Positions 36,011 through 48,139 are shown, numbered from the stretch's first letter. The stretch: 64,000 bases of DNA from Strongyloides papillosus (GCA_005656395.1 SRSI01000043.1:248001-312000); one strand, 5' to 3'. Made by a program: numbers and translations. The notes: generated by a model from the sequence alone, not told the origin.

Positions 36011-36462
36011 TAGAAAATATCAATTAGTTGTTTTAGATCGACTTCTCTCTTATCATTGAATGTCATTTTATTGTTCTATCAAATTGTTAGGATTATTTCA
36101 AAATACATATTTGCACTTTCGGACATTGATAAAAGTAAATCATCCAAATGGTAGAAATAAATTGAAAAACTTTTAGTTATTAGTGAAATACTTTATCAAA
36201 TGCTTTATAAATTTTTTACTTGAACGTTAAATGACTTCCACATCAAGTATCTCCTGACGGAAAACTGTAAATATTAGATAGTATATAATGCTAGGATTTT
36301 CGTTTTATCACTATTTTTAGTATAAACTCTTCTGGTACTTGCATATCAACTTGATTTTGTTTCTTATTTTTTTATTAATGACTGATAATTATAGATTGGT
36401 TTCAAGTTTTTTACAGAGATTAACCGAACCCTGTAAAGGTTAAGATCGGAATACAGATAGAT

Positions 36463-37601
36463 ATGGTTCTTGAGATTGAAAAATCTAGTGGTGAGTCATT
36501 TGTCATAACATTAGTATTACCACTAAATTTAAAATATTTATCATTTCAGAAGATTCATGCAAAATCGAGAAAAAAGTAACAAAATTCAATATTGTATGGA
36601 CAATAGAAAACTTTTCTAAACGTCTTAAAAAGACAGGTGAACGAATTGATTCACGAACTTTTGTAGTTGGAAGCAAAGATATATCAGAGTGGTATTTACG
36701 GATATATCCAAATGGTTCTAACGAAGAGTGTAAGGATTACGTATCAGTTTTTCTGGTGTTAAAAAACCCAGATAAAGCAAAAGCAAAATTAAAGTTTTCT
36801 ATCTTAAATGACAAAGGAGAAGAAAAAAACGTTCACGATAGTAATAAGGTTGATGAATTTGATAAAAATGGTAAATTTAGAGCTTGGGGGTATTGGAAGT
36901 TTGTTACGAGAGATTTTTTACTTGATAAATTGAATGGTTTAATAATTAATGATACGTTAAAGATATTATGTGAGGCAGAAATTACTGATCTTAATAATTC
37001 AGATGCATCAATAAATGTCACAATACCGCGATCAAAATTATCATTGGACCTTGGTAATTTGTTTGATTCAACACTATTTTATGATTGTGTTGTAAAAGTT
37101 GAAGACACAGAAATTCAAGTTCACAGAGCAGTCCTCGCTGCTCGATCTCCTGTTTTTTGTGACATCTTTAAAGGTAAATTGGAAGAATCACAAACAAATG
37201 TTGTTGAAATAGAAGATTTTCGTGTTGAGGTTGTGAGGAAGATGTTAGAATACATTTACAAAGATGAAATTTCGGATATAGAAGGAATGGCTAGTGAAAT
37301 GTTTGAAATTGCAAATAGATATGAATTACATAGACTGAAAGCAATTTCAGAACAGTCTATGTGTACAAGTTTGACTATTGAAAATGTCTTAGAACGGTTT
37401 GCACTATCAGATAAGTACCCGACTGAAAGATTGAATAAATGTTGTGAAGAACTTATTCTTAGAAACATGGAACGTTTAACAAAAACTAAAGAATGGAAAA
37501 AATTTGTTCGTGTTTGTCCATCATTACTTGAAAGTTTACTTTTAAAATTACCAAACATTAGTTCGACAGCAAGTGGTCCAGAAAAAGAAGAGAATGAATA
37601 A
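36463..37601 (+). CDS. MATH-BTB protein 1 (SPOP-like CUL3 adaptor)
   Basis: Two exons: 36463-36490 and 36550-37601 (359 residues; intron 59 nt, phase 1). The MATH domain (about 15-150) starts FNIVWTIENFSKR and includes the conserved EWYLRIYPNGSNEE and DFLLDKLNGL segments. The BTB domain (about 187-290) has FYDCVVKVEDTEIQVHRAVL and ARSPVF. A short BACK-like helical region and a charged tail EKEENE end the protein. Proteins with this layout (SPOP, MEL-26) bind substrates through MATH and CUL3 through BTB to drive ubiquitination. The C-terminal half and 3' UTR are nearly identical to those of unit 2, while the MATH half differs. A TTTTACAG about 45 bp before the ATG may be a trans-splice acceptor. 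Confidence 0.9.
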
Positions 37602-37749
37602 GTGGACACATAAAATACCTGATAAGTTAATATCCCAATTTTGTTGTAACATTAAAATAAAAATATTTTATTAATAAAATATATATAAAAAATTGTTCTT
37701 TAATATAGCACTAATGTTTCTAAGAGTGTTTCTTATTACTATTTTATGA

Positions 37750-38020
37750 TTGTTGAGTTTATCATTTTCTGAGACTAGAATCAGAATTTGATAAAACATA
37801 ATTCTTTAAATTTATATTTTAGATCATTTTCCTTCTCCAAATTATGTCTTTCAGTCGATCTCTTTGTTTTATAATTCAGATTACCTTTATTTGGTGTCTT
37901 TAATGGGTCAAATAATATGCTTCTTCTTATAGTAATTAAAAATTATAGACGAAATTTTCATTGAAATTACAAAACAAAATTGACATTTTTCTTTTATCAG
38001 CTTATATCTCATTGGAATTT
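37750..38020 (-). pseudogene. Antisense coding-like module, copy b
   Basis: The minus strand keeps LFCNFNENF, then a frameshifted NYYKKKHII, then TPNKGNLNYKTKRSTERHN and KENDLKYKFKE. At least two frame changes separate these blocks, so it is a decayed copy. It lies 150 bp downstream of MATH-BTB 1, in convergent orientation. Confidence 0.5.
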
Positions 38021-38466
38021 ATCAATCATTTGTGTTAGATCAGCTTCTCTATTATTATTGAATGTCATTTTATTGTTCTATCAAATTGTTAGGATTATTT
38101 CAAAATACACATTTGCATCTTCGAATATAAATGAAAGTAAATCATCCAAATGGTAGAAATAAATTGGAAAACTTTTAGTTATTAGTGAAATACTTTATCA
38201 AATGCTTTCTACGTTTTTTAATTGAACATTAAATGACTTCCACAGCAAGTATTTCTTAACGGCAGCTTGCAAAAATTAGTTAGTATATAATTCTAGGATT
38301 TTCGTTTTATCACTATTTTTAATATAAAAATTTTTCTGGTACTTACATATCAACTTTAATTTTGTTTTTTATTTTATTATTAATGACTAATAATTTTAGA
38401 TTGGTTTAAAACTTTTTACAGAGATTAGTTTAACCCTGCAAAGTTAAGATTGGAAGACAAATAGAT

Positions 38467-39611
38467 ATGGTTCTTGAGATTGGTAAATCTAATGGTAAGT
38501 CATTTGTCATGACATTAGTATTATCACTAATTTTGATATATTTATCATTTCAGATGATTCATGTAACATCGAGACAAAAGTTAAAAAATTAGACATTATA
38601 TGGTCAATACAAAACTTTTCTCAACGTTCCGAAAAGACAGGTGAAAAATTTGAATCACAAACTTGTTTAGTTGGAAGCAAAGATAGATCAGAGTGGTATT
38701 TACGGATATATCCAAATGGTTCTAATGAAAAGTGTAAGGATTATGTATCAGTTTTTCTGGTGTTAAAAAGCCCAGACAAAGCAAAGGCCATATATGGGTT
38801 TTCTATTTTAAATAACAAGGAAGAAAAGAAAAATGTTAGATCTTCTACGAGATCCGATGAATTTGTTGAAGGTACTGGTTGGGGGTATGAAGATTTTGTT
38901 AAGAAAGATTTCTTACTTAATGAATCAAATGGTTTACTAAGTAATGATAAATTGAAAATTTTATGTGAGGTAGAGATTACCGAAGTTAAGTCTGACAACC
39001 CTGATAATCCAGAGACATCAAAAAATATTACAATACCACAATCAAAGTTATCCTCGGACTACGGTAATTTGTTTGATTCAACACTACTTTATGATTGCGT
39101 TATAAAAGTTGAAGACACAGAAATTAAAGTTCATAAAGCAGTCCTCGCTGCTCGATCTACTGTTTTTTCTGACACCTTTAACAGTACAAAAGAAGAATCA
39201 CAAACAAATATTATTGAAGTAAGAGAATTTCGTGTTGATGTTGTGAAGAAGATGTTAGAATATATTTACAAAGATGAAATTTCAGATATACAAAATATGG
39301 ATAATGAAATGTTTGAAATTGCAAATAGATATGAATTACATAGACTGAAAGCAATTTCAGAACAGTCTATGTGTACTAGTTTGACTATTGAAAATGTCTT
39401 AGAACGTTTTGCACTATCAGATAAGTACCCGACTGAAAGATTAAAGAATTGCTGTGAAGAACTTATTCTTAAAAACATGGAACGTTTAACAAAAACTAAA
39501 GAATGGAAAAAATTTGTTCGTGTTTGTCCATCATTACTTGAAAGTTTACTTTTAAGATTAGCAAACATTAGTTCGACAGAAAGGGATTCAGAAAAAGAAG
39601 AGAATGAATAA
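38467..39611 (+). CDS. MATH-BTB protein 2
   Basis: Two exons: 38467-38494 and 38554-39611 (361 residues; intron 59 nt). It has the same layout as copy 1: MATH (LDIIWSIQNFSQR, EWYLRIYPNGSNEK), BTB (LYDCVIKVEDTEIKVHKAVL), BACK-like end and EKEENE tail. It appears mosaic: from exon 1 through the MATH domain it is closest to copy 3, while from about residue 235 to the end and through the 3' UTR it is almost identical to copy 1. It is predicted to act as a homo- or heterodimeric CUL3 substrate adaptor with its paralogues. Confidence 0.9.
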
Positions 39612-39759
39612 GTGGACACATAAAATACCTGATAAGTTAATATCCCAATTTTGTTGTAACATTAAAATAAAAATATTTTATTAATAAAATATATATAAAA
39701 AAAATTGTTCCTTAATATAGCATTAATGTTTCTAAGAGTGTTTCATATTACTATTTTAT

Positions 39760-40030
39760 GATTGTTGAGTTTATTATTTTCTGAGACTAGAATCAGAATT
39801 TGATAAAACACAATCCTTTAAATTTATATTTAGATCATTCTCCTTCTTCGAATTATGTTTTTCAATCAATCTCTTCGTTTTGTAATTCAGATTACCTTTA
39901 TTTGGTGTCTTCGATAAGTCAAATAATATGTTCCTTTTTATAGTAATTAAAAAAGGTAGAAGAAATTTTCATTGAAATTGCAAAACAAAATTGACATTTT
40001 TCTTTTTATCAGTTCATATGTTATTAGAAA
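39760..40030 (-). pseudogene. Antisense coding-like module, copy c
   Basis: Nearly the same sequence as copies a and b (the block from TTTGCAATTTCAATGAAAAT onward on the minus strand). It is decayed by frame changes in the same middle part, which suggests copies a-c derive from an already broken ancestor. Confidence 0.5.
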
Positions 40031-40481
40031 ATATCAATTAGTTGTGTTAGATCGACTTCTCTCTTATCATTGAATGTCATTTTATTTTTCTATTGAATTG
40101 TTAAGATTATTTCAAAATACATATTTGCATCTTCGGATATAAATGAAAGTAAATCATCCAAATGGTAGAAATAAATTGAAACAAAACAATAAGATATTGG
40201 TAAAATATTTATCAAATGATTTCTATCATTTTTTAATCGAACATTAAATGACTTTCATAACCAAATATTCCTTGAGGGCAGCTTTCAAGTGTTAGTTAAT
40301 ATATAACTTTAGGATTTTCGTTTAATTACTATTTTTTATATAAACTCTTCTGGTACTTGCATATCGACTTTAATTTTGTTTTTTATTTTATTATTAATGA
40401 CTGATAATTATAGATTGGTTTCAAGTTTTTTACAGAGATTAATTTAAACCTGCAAAGGTTAAGATTGGAAGACAGATAGAT

Positions 40482-41623
40482 ATGGTTCTTGAGATTGGTA
40501 AATCTAATGGTAAGTCATTTGTCATAACATTAGTATTACCACTAATTTTGATATATTTATCATTTCAGATGATTCATGTAACATCGAGACAAAAGTTAAA
40601 AAAATAGACATTATATGGTCAATACAAAACTTTTCTCAACGTTCCGAAAAGACAGGTGAAAAATTTGAATCAAAAACTTGTGTAGTTGGAAGCAAAGATA
40701 GATCAGAGTGGTATTTACGGATATTTCCAAATGGTTCTAAAGAAAAGTTTAAGGATTATGTATCAGTTTTTCTAATGTTGAAAAATCCAGACAAAGCAAG
40801 AGCAAAGTGTAGCTTTTCTATTTTAAATATCAAGGAAGAAAAGGAAAATGTTAGATCTGTTACGATATCCGATAAATTTGTTAAAGGAAATGGATGGGGG
40901 TTTGACGAATTTGTTAAAAAAGATTTTTTACTTAATGAAGCAAATGGTTTACTAAGTAATGATAAATTGAAAATTTTATGTGAGGCAGAGATTATTGAAG
41001 TTAAGTCTGAGAACAATGATAATCCAGAAACGTCAATAAATGTTACAATACCCGAATCAAAATTATTATCGGACTATAGTAATTTGTTTGATTCAACATT
41101 ATTCACAGACTGTATTATAAGGGTTGGAGACACTGAAATTAAAGTTCATAGAGGAATTCTTGCAACACGGTCTCCCATTTTTCATAAGATCTTTAACAGT
41201 ACACCGGAAAATTCACAAACAAATGTTGTTGAAATAGAAGATTTTTCTGTCGGAGCTGTAAGGGAGATGCTGAGATACATCTACAAGGATGAAGTTACCA
41301 ATATACAAAACATGGCTGATGAGATGTATAAAATTTCAAATAAGTATGAATTACACAGATTGAAAGCAATATCAGAACAATCTATGTGTAATAGTTTATC
41401 AATTGAGAATGTATGTGAACGTTTCGCACTATCTGAAACTTATCCAAATGAAAAGTTGAAAGATCTTTGTCAAGAATTTATTCTTAAAAACATAGAATGT
41501 ATAATAAGAACAAATGAATGGAAAAAACATGTTCTCGTGCGCCCATTGTTGCTTGAAAGTTTACTATTAAAGTCATTGAACATTAGTTTAACAGGAAGTG
41601 GTTCAGAGAAAGAAGAGAAATAA
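40482..41623 (+). CDS. MATH-BTB protein 3
   Basis: Two exons: 40482-40509 and 40569-41623 (360 residues; intron 59 nt). MATH: IDIIWSIQNFSQRSEKTGEK and EWYLRIFPNGSKEK. BTB: LFTDCIIRVGDTEIKVHRGI, then LATRSPIFH and STPENSQ, features also seen in copy 5. The C-terminal region (NKYELHRLKAISEQSMC) is intact. The upstream 0.8 kb is clearly homologous to that of copies 1 and 2. Intact and probably expressed; its substrate is unknown. Confidence 0.9.
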
Positions 41624-41769
41624 TAAGTGGATAGTGAATTACCTGATAAGTTAAGTTTTCAATATATTGTATTTTTAAAGTTAAAATATTTCATTAATAA
41701 AATATATGCAAAAATAATAAAAAAAAATTGTTCCTTGATATAACATTTAGTTTCTAAGAACATTTATTA

Positions 41770-42060
41770 TCTGTGACTATTGAGTTTGTTATATCATGAA
41801 ATAGCATCATAATTTTGATAAACACAATTTCTCATTTACATCTTATATCATTTTTCTTCTTCGCATTACATGTTCTATGAATTATCTATTTTTAATAAAC
41901 CAAATTACCTTTATTTTGTATCTCAAAACGGTGAAGTACATACCTCCCTCATTATAATTAAAACGATAGAAAAAATTCTCATCGAAATTAAATATTAAAG
42001 TGACACTTTTTTATAAACTTGTATGCCATTGGAAAGTACTAATTTGTTATCAGACATCAT
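41770..42060 (-). pseudogene. Antisense coding-like module, copy d
   Basis: The minus strand reads LVLSNGIQVYKKVSL, a stop, and then in another frame NFDENFFYRFNYNEGGMYF. The parts align with the SNGMQTFKIKVLFCNLNEN and FNYNERRY blocks of the open copy f, so this is an older, independently diverged and broken copy. Confidence 0.5.
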
Positions 42061-42733
42061 CTCTTCACTAACTTGGAGTTTTTTTCATTTTTCTATGTAA
42101 ATATATTTGTAAATTGTAGGAAAATACACCCTCGCTTCTTAAAACATAAATAAAGGTGCATTGTCAAAAGGGTCGAAATGTATGAAAAGAAATCCTCAGA
42201 CAAAATTGCCAAGTGCCAATTTTCTGAGTATAGTGAGACATTTAATCAAATTTCTTTTCCGATTGTTTGATTGTTTAACAGATAACTTCCATCCTTATGT
42301 AAGCATATAATTTGATGACAACTCTCTAATACTATTGATATATTAAGTAAAAATGTTAGTTATAACCGTTATTTATTTTATTATTTTAACTAGAATATTT
42401 TGATGCTTTTTTACAACTTTTTTTTTGATTTTTATCATTAACAATTAGTTAATTTTAGGTTTAACTTTAAGATTTCTATTGCGTTCAAATTATACTAAGA
42501 ATAACTGAGTTCAGAGAAAAAGGTAAATTATTAAATTGTATTATTTCATATCTATATGATTTTTTTTTATAATTACAGTAAACTATTTTTGAAGGTTGTA
42601 GTTCGTTTTGGACTATTAGTTGGGTGGCGTAACTTGTTGAACAACTGATAAAAATTTAAATGAGATTCTAGAAACCATTTACAGAGAAAGTTGATAAAGT
42701 TTTATTTTGCTGTTACCTTATAGAATTTATCTC

Positions 42734-43886
42734 ATGGATCGCGAACGTAAAAGAAAAAGGAGTGGTGAATCTATTAGTAAGTCTTTTGTTATAACATTTG
42801 TAGTATTAGAACTAATTTTAATATATTTGTAGTTTCAGATAATTTATCTAACATCTATACAAGAGTTACAAAATTCGTCATTTTATGAATTAAAAACTTC
42901 TCCCAACGTCCTGAAAAAACAGGTGAACTAATTATATCATCAATTTGTGTAAGTGGAAACGGAGACACATCTGAGTGGCGTTAAGAGATATACCCCCAAT
43001 GGTTACGATGAAGAGTCAAATGAATATGTAACGGTTTTTTTGACACTAGTAAAGCCCAACAAAGCAAGGGCAAAATTAAAATTTTCTATCTTAAATGATA
43101 AGAGGGAAGAAAAAAGTGTTTGCGATAGTAAGAAAGTTGATGAATTTGATAAAAATGGTAGATCTGACAGTTGGGGGTTTTCAAGATTTGTTAGGAGAGG
43201 TTTTCTATTTAATGAATCGAATAGCTTATTACTTAACTGTGAATTAACAATATTTATTATGTGAGGCACAAATTATTGATCCTGATGATTTATATACACC
43301 GATAAATGACACAATATCTCATACAAGCTTATCGTTAGACTATAGTAATTTGTTTGGGTCAAAATTATTCGGTGATTGTATCATTAAAGTTGAAGATGGT
43401 GAATTTAAAGTTCATAAGGCAATCCTCGCTGCTCAATCTTCTACCTTTTGTAACATCTTCAACAACACATCGAAAAACTCACAAATGAATGTCATCGAAA
43501 TAAAGAATTTTCGTCCTGAAGTTGTACAAGGGATGTTAGAATATGTCTACAAAGACAAAATTTCAAATGTACGGAATATGCATAGTGAAATGTTGGCAAT
43601 TGCGGTTGAATATGGATTAGATAGATTGAAGGCAGTCGCGGTAGAGTATTTATGTGATCATCTAACTGTAGAGAACGTCTGCGAACACCTTATACTTTCT
43701 GAAAAATTCTAAAGTAAGAAATTTGAGGAAAATTGTCAAAGATTTATTTTTAATAATGCTGAAAGTTTAAGAAAGACTAAGAATTTTGATGAACTCTTTA
43801 AAAATCACCCATATTTAGCTGAAGGTTTATTTTGGAAATTATTTGATTTATCCTTTACTTCAAATAACAATTCTCCGGAAGAATAG
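42734..43886 (+). pseudogene. MATH-BTB pseudogene (unit 4)
   Basis: Exon 1 (MDRERKRKRSGESI) and its GTAAGT donor are intact, but exon 2 (from 42839) is broken several times. There is a TGA at 42886-42888 where paralogues have the Trp of WTIENFS. A net one-base insertion lies between about 42977 and 42998. A four-base insertion near 43252-43258 (net +1) precedes LCEAQI. A TAA at 43710-43712 stands where copy 6 has TCA. The reading frame thus moves through all three phases. The BTB part remains very close to copy 6 (VHKAILAAQSSTFCNIFNN), so the loss is fairly recent. Confidence 0.9.
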
Positions 43887-44039
43887 TAAAATTCTTGAAG
43901 AATCTAATAAATTAATATTTCAATATATTTTTCTATATATCTAAAAAAAATAAAGAATAAAAAAAAAGTTATGTGTTCAATATATAAATACTTAAAAAGA
44001 ATCATCATTATATCATAAAATATCATTATATAACTATTT

Positions 44040-44280
44040 ATTAGCATTACTTTGTGAATATTAAGATGATAATATCATGGAACCTCAGTATCATATTTGA
44101 TAATATGTAAGCCCCAAATTTATATGTTAAAGTATTCTCTTTCTCTAAATTATTTCTTGTAGTAGATCTTTTTGTTTTTTAAATCAGATTAAAATTATTT
44201 AGTGTCATCAATTGGTCAAATATATGTCTCTTCTCATAATAATTAAAACAATAGAAAAATTTTTCATCAAAAATAAATTT
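44040..44280 (-). pseudogene. Antisense coding-like module, copy e
   Basis: The minus strand reads FIFDEKFFYCFNYYEKRHIF, then DQLMTLNNFNLI, one stop, and KTKRSTTRNNLEKENTLTYK in the same frame. Apart from that stop it is open along the block shared with copy f, so it is the second best preserved copy. Confidence 0.5.
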
Positions 44281-44723
44281 CATCAGTATGTTAACATATA
44301 ATTTGATGAAATTCTCTAATACTATTGATATATTAGGTTAAAGTTTTAGTTATAACCGTTATTTATTTTATTCTTTAAACTAAATTATTTTGGTACTTTT
44401 TTTTTACTTTTTAATTTTTGTTTATCATTAATAATGGTTAATTAATTTCAGATTTATCTCCAAGCTTTCTACCGGACTTAAATTACTCTAGCAATACTTA
44501 AGTTCAGAGGAGAATGTAAGTCATTTTATTGCGTTATTTCATATATGTATTTTTTTTCGTAATTTCAGTGTAATTATTCTTAGAAATTAAAATTAATCTT
44601 GGATTGTTAACTGTTTAATAAAGCTTGTTAAACAATTGATATAAATTAAAGGGGATTCCAGAAACTACCTACAAAAAAGGCCGATAAAATATTATTCTAT
44701 TATAGTCCTACAGGATAAAACTC

Positions 44724-45841
44724 ATGGATCAAAGACAAGAAGGAAAGAGTGATGTACCTATTGGTAAGTCATCTGTCACAACACTGAACTTGTTATTAAC
44801 TTTAACATATTTATCACTTCAGATCATTTATGCAACGTTCAGGGGAAACTTAAGAAATTCAATTATGAATGTTCAATAGAAAATTTCTCTCAACGTCCTG
44901 AAAAGACAGGTGAACGAATTGAGTCACCAACTTGTGTAGTTGGAAATAATGATGAAATATCAGTGTGGTGTCTGTACATATATCCACACGGAAGCAATGA
45001 ATCATCAAAGGACTTCGTTTCGGTTTACTTGAATTTGTTAGAGCCCGACAGGGCAAAAGTGAAGTACTACAAGCTCTCCATATTAGATGACAAAGAAGAG
45101 GAGAAGCACATTCGTATGAATAGGGTTATCGAATTTAACAATCGTGGTTGGGGATTTACAAAATTTATCAAGAGAGATGTCCTACTTAATGAATCAAATG
45201 GTTTACTAGTCAACGACAAGTTAACAATATCATGTGAGGCAGAAATTATTGGAGTCAACTTTGAGAACAATAACAATTCAGAGACATCAGAAAATTGCAG
45301 CAAACCCCAATCAAATTTATCATTGGACCTTGGAAATTTGTTTAATTCACAAATGTTCACTGATTGTTGCATAAAAGTTGGGGAAACTACTATCAAAGTT
45401 CACAAAGGAATTCTGGCTACAAGGTCACCAGGTTTTCATAACATCCTCAGCAGTACACCAGAAAATTCACAAATAAATGTCATCGAAATAAAGAATTTTC
45501 GTATTGAAGTTGTGGAGAAAATGCTAAGATATATCTACACGGATGACATCTCAGATATAAAGGATATGGCTAGTGAAATTTTGGCAATCGCAGCCGAATA
45601 TGGGTTAGATGGATTGAAGGCAGTCGCAGTAGAATGTTTATGTGATGATTTAACCATAGAAAATGTTTGCGAACTTTTTATACTTTCTGAAACATTCGGC
45701 AGTGAGGAACTAAAAGAACGTTGTGAAGAATTTATTATTGATAATTCTGAAGACTTAAAAAAAACTGATAAGTGGGTAGAACTTGTTAGAAATCACCCGT
45801 TTTTGATTGAGAGCTTATTTTGGAAATCATTAAACAAATAA
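44724..45841 (+). CDS. MATH-BTB protein 5
   Basis: Two exons: 44724-44763 and 44823-45841 (352 residues; intron 59 nt, phase 1). Exon 1 is of the second type (MDQRQEGKSDVPI). MATH: FNYECSIENFSQRPEKTGER and WCLYIYPHGSNESS; the usual Trp before SIENFS is Cys. BTB: MFTDCCIKVGETTIKVHKGI, LATRSPGFHNI, then IAAEYGLDGLKAVAVECLC. It ends LFWKSLNK without the acidic tail of copies 1-3. The BTB start resembles copy 3, while the later part resembles copies 4 and 6, which hints at past sequence exchange. Confidence 0.88.
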
Positions 45842-46015
45842 CAGTCCTTTGGAAGAAAATTCAGATAACTGGAGGGAGAACTTAATAAGTTATTATTTAT
45901 ATTTATCTATGTATATTATGTATATATTTATAATAAAAAACTAATAGAAGAATTACATGTTTAACATATAGATACACAGAAGAATCATTTATATATCATA
46001 GAGGATTCTTATAAA

Positions 46016-46303
46016 CTATATACTAATATTATCTGATGATTGCTGGGTTGTTGATATTACGAAACTCCAGTACACATTTGATGAAATACAACTTGCAAAC
46101 TTACATGTTAAATCATTCTCCTTCCCCGAATTATTTCTTTTAATAGATGTCGTCGTTTTATAATTCAGACTACCGTTATTTGATGCTTCTATCTGATTAA
46201 ATATATATCTTCTCTCGTTGTAATTAAAAACGATAGGGGAATTTTCATTCAAATTACAAAATAACACTTTTATTTTAAATGTTTGCATGCCATTGGAAAA
46301 CAC
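46016..46303 (-). other. Antisense module copy f, open reading frame of 95 codons, unrecognised
   Basis: The best preserved copy of the module that alternates with the MATH-BTB genes. It is open for 95 codons on the minus strand: SNGMQTFKIKVLFCNLNENS, then VFNYNERRYIFNQIEASNN, then LNYKTTTSIKRNN and KENDLTCKFASC. A GTAAGT donor-like sequence occurs inside LTCKF, so the reading may be one exon of a longer gene. Related but more decayed sequence extends to about 46530. No domain was recognised. It is either a surviving exon of a partner gene co-duplicated with the MATH-BTB genes or a relic that is open by chance. Confidence 0.4.
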
Positions 46304-46970
46304 CTATTGGTTATTTTAAATTAGCTCTCACTTGAATTGGAATGTTTTTCTTATTTCTATGAAATACTAGTAAATTGTAAAAAAAACACACTTTTCCCTC
46401 CTAGAACATAAATAAAAAGTGCATTGTCAAGAGGGTTGAAATGTATCGAAAAAATCTTCTTAAAATAAGTGAGACATTACATCGAATACTCTTTTCCATT
46501 TTTTGATTGTTCGCCAAAAGACTTCCATCAGTAAGTATTTCAAAATTTTATAGGTAATTTCCAAAACAAATCGGTATATAAGTTCAAAGTTTTAACTTTA
46601 CCGCCATTTGTTTTGTTATTTAAATTTGCTTATCTTGCCGTGTTTTTACAACTTTATTTATGTTTCTTATCATTAACAGTCAATTAATTTCAGGTTTAGC
46701 TATAAAATTTGTAACGGATTTAAACTATCCTAAGGATATTTAAGTTTAGAAGAAAATGTAAGTTGGTTTATTGTGTCGTTACATATTTATGTGGTTTTTT
46801 GTTTATAATTATAGTTAAAACTATTCCCGAAGATTATACTTTATCTTGGATTACTAGCTTGGTGTTGTAATTCGTTAAGCAACTGGTATAAATTAGAAAA
46901 AACTCTAGAAATCACTTACGGACAGTATCGATAAAATTTTACTTTATTGTTACTATCTAGAATCTAACAT

Positions 46971-48139
46971 ATGGATCGCCAACGTAAAAGAAATAGCAAT
47001 GGTGAATTTATTAGTAAGTCTTTTGTCATAACATTGGTATTATCGCTATTTTTAAAATATTTATCATCGCAGATAATTCGCGTAACATTCAGTCAGGAGT
47101 TACCAGATCTCTTTGTGCATATCAAATTGATAACTTTTCATTTCGCCCCGAGAAGGTGGGTGAAGGAATTACAACCCCAATGGTTGTAGTTATGAAGGGA
47201 AACGGAGCAGAGTGGTGCTTAAAGGTTTATCCCAATGGTTACAATGAAGAATCTAGTGGATATGTAGCAGCTTTTCTAACATTGTTCAAACCAAGGAAAG
47301 CAAATGTAAAGGCTAGATTTTATATTTTAACTCCGAATGCAGAGGAGAAAAATGTTAGCATTGTAGATGAAGTTGTTGATCTTAAAAAAAATAATTGTTG
47401 CGGCTGTCTAAGATTTGTTAAAAAAGACTTTTTACATAATAGATCAAATGGCTTATTGTTTAATGACGAGCTAACAATTGTGTGTGAAGCAGAGATTACA
47501 GAACTGAAGTCTGAAAATCATGATAGTACAGAGACATCAGTAAAAAATATCACTACATCACATTCACAATTACCACCGGACCTTGGTAGTACATTTGATT
47601 CACATCTACTTACTGATTGCATCCTAAAGGTAGAAGACAGTGAATTTAAAGTTCATAAGGCAGTCCTCGCTGCTCAATCTTCTACCTTTTGTAACATCTT
47701 CAACGATACATCAGAAAACTCACAAATGAATATCATCGAAATAAAGGATTTTCGTCCTGAAGTTGTACAGGGGATGTTAGATTATATCTACAAAGACGAA
47801 GTTTCAAATGTACGAAATATGGCTAGTGAAATGTTGGCAATCGCAGCTGAATATGAGTTAGACAGATTGAAGGCAGTCGCAGTAGAATGTTTACGTGGCG
47901 ATTTAACTGTAGAGAATCTTTGTGAACGTCTTATACTTTCCGAAAAGTTCTCAAGTAAGGAATTGGAGGGATCTTGCCAGCAATTTATTTTTGATAATGC
48001 TGAAAATCTAAGAAAGACTAGGAATCTCGAAGAAATCTTCAAGAATCACCCGTCTTTAGCTGAGAGTTTATTTTGGAAATCGTTAAATACATCTTCAACT
48101 TCAAATAACAATGCTCCAAAAGAAGAATCAGGAAATTAA
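46971..48139 (+). CDS. MATH-BTB protein 6
   Basis: Two exons: 46971-47013 and 47073-48139 (369 residues; intron 59 nt, phase 1). Exon 1 MDRQRKRNSNGEFI matches pseudogene copy 4. MATH: AYQIDNFSFRPEKVGEG and EWCLKVYPNGYNEESS; here too the Trp usually preceding the IxNFS motif is replaced (Tyr-Gln). BTB: LTDCILKVEDSEFKVHKAVL, AAQSSTFCNIF and RPEVVQGMLDYIYKDE. C-terminus: LFWKSLNTSSTSNNN and an acidic end. It is the intact sister of copy 4 and the last unit in the array. Confidence 0.9.

Larger units (their letters stand above)
35700..48139. repeat. Tandem array of six MATH-BTB units
   Basis: Six units repeat about every 2.0-2.25 kb, with start codons at 36463, 38467, 40482, 42734, 44724 and 46971. 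Each unit consists of a minus-strand coding-like module, a non-coding stretch and a two-exon plus-strand MATH-BTB gene. Units 1-3 share the exon-1 type MVLEI(E/G)KS; units 4-6 share the type MD(R/Q)-basic-S-GE. Homology runs through the intergenic DNA, so whole segments were duplicated, not just exons. Confidence 0.88.

Noticed and set aside
37256..37609. Minus-strand frames antisense to MATH-BTB 1 and 2 (also 39266-39619)
   Set aside because: They repeat only because the plus-strand genes are duplicates; the plus strand encodes clear MATH and BTB domains.
42781..42838. Treating MATH-BTB unit 4 as a functional gene with extra introns
   Set aside because: The stop at 42886 and the later frame changes fall inside conserved domain sequence, not at intron-like GT-AG positions.
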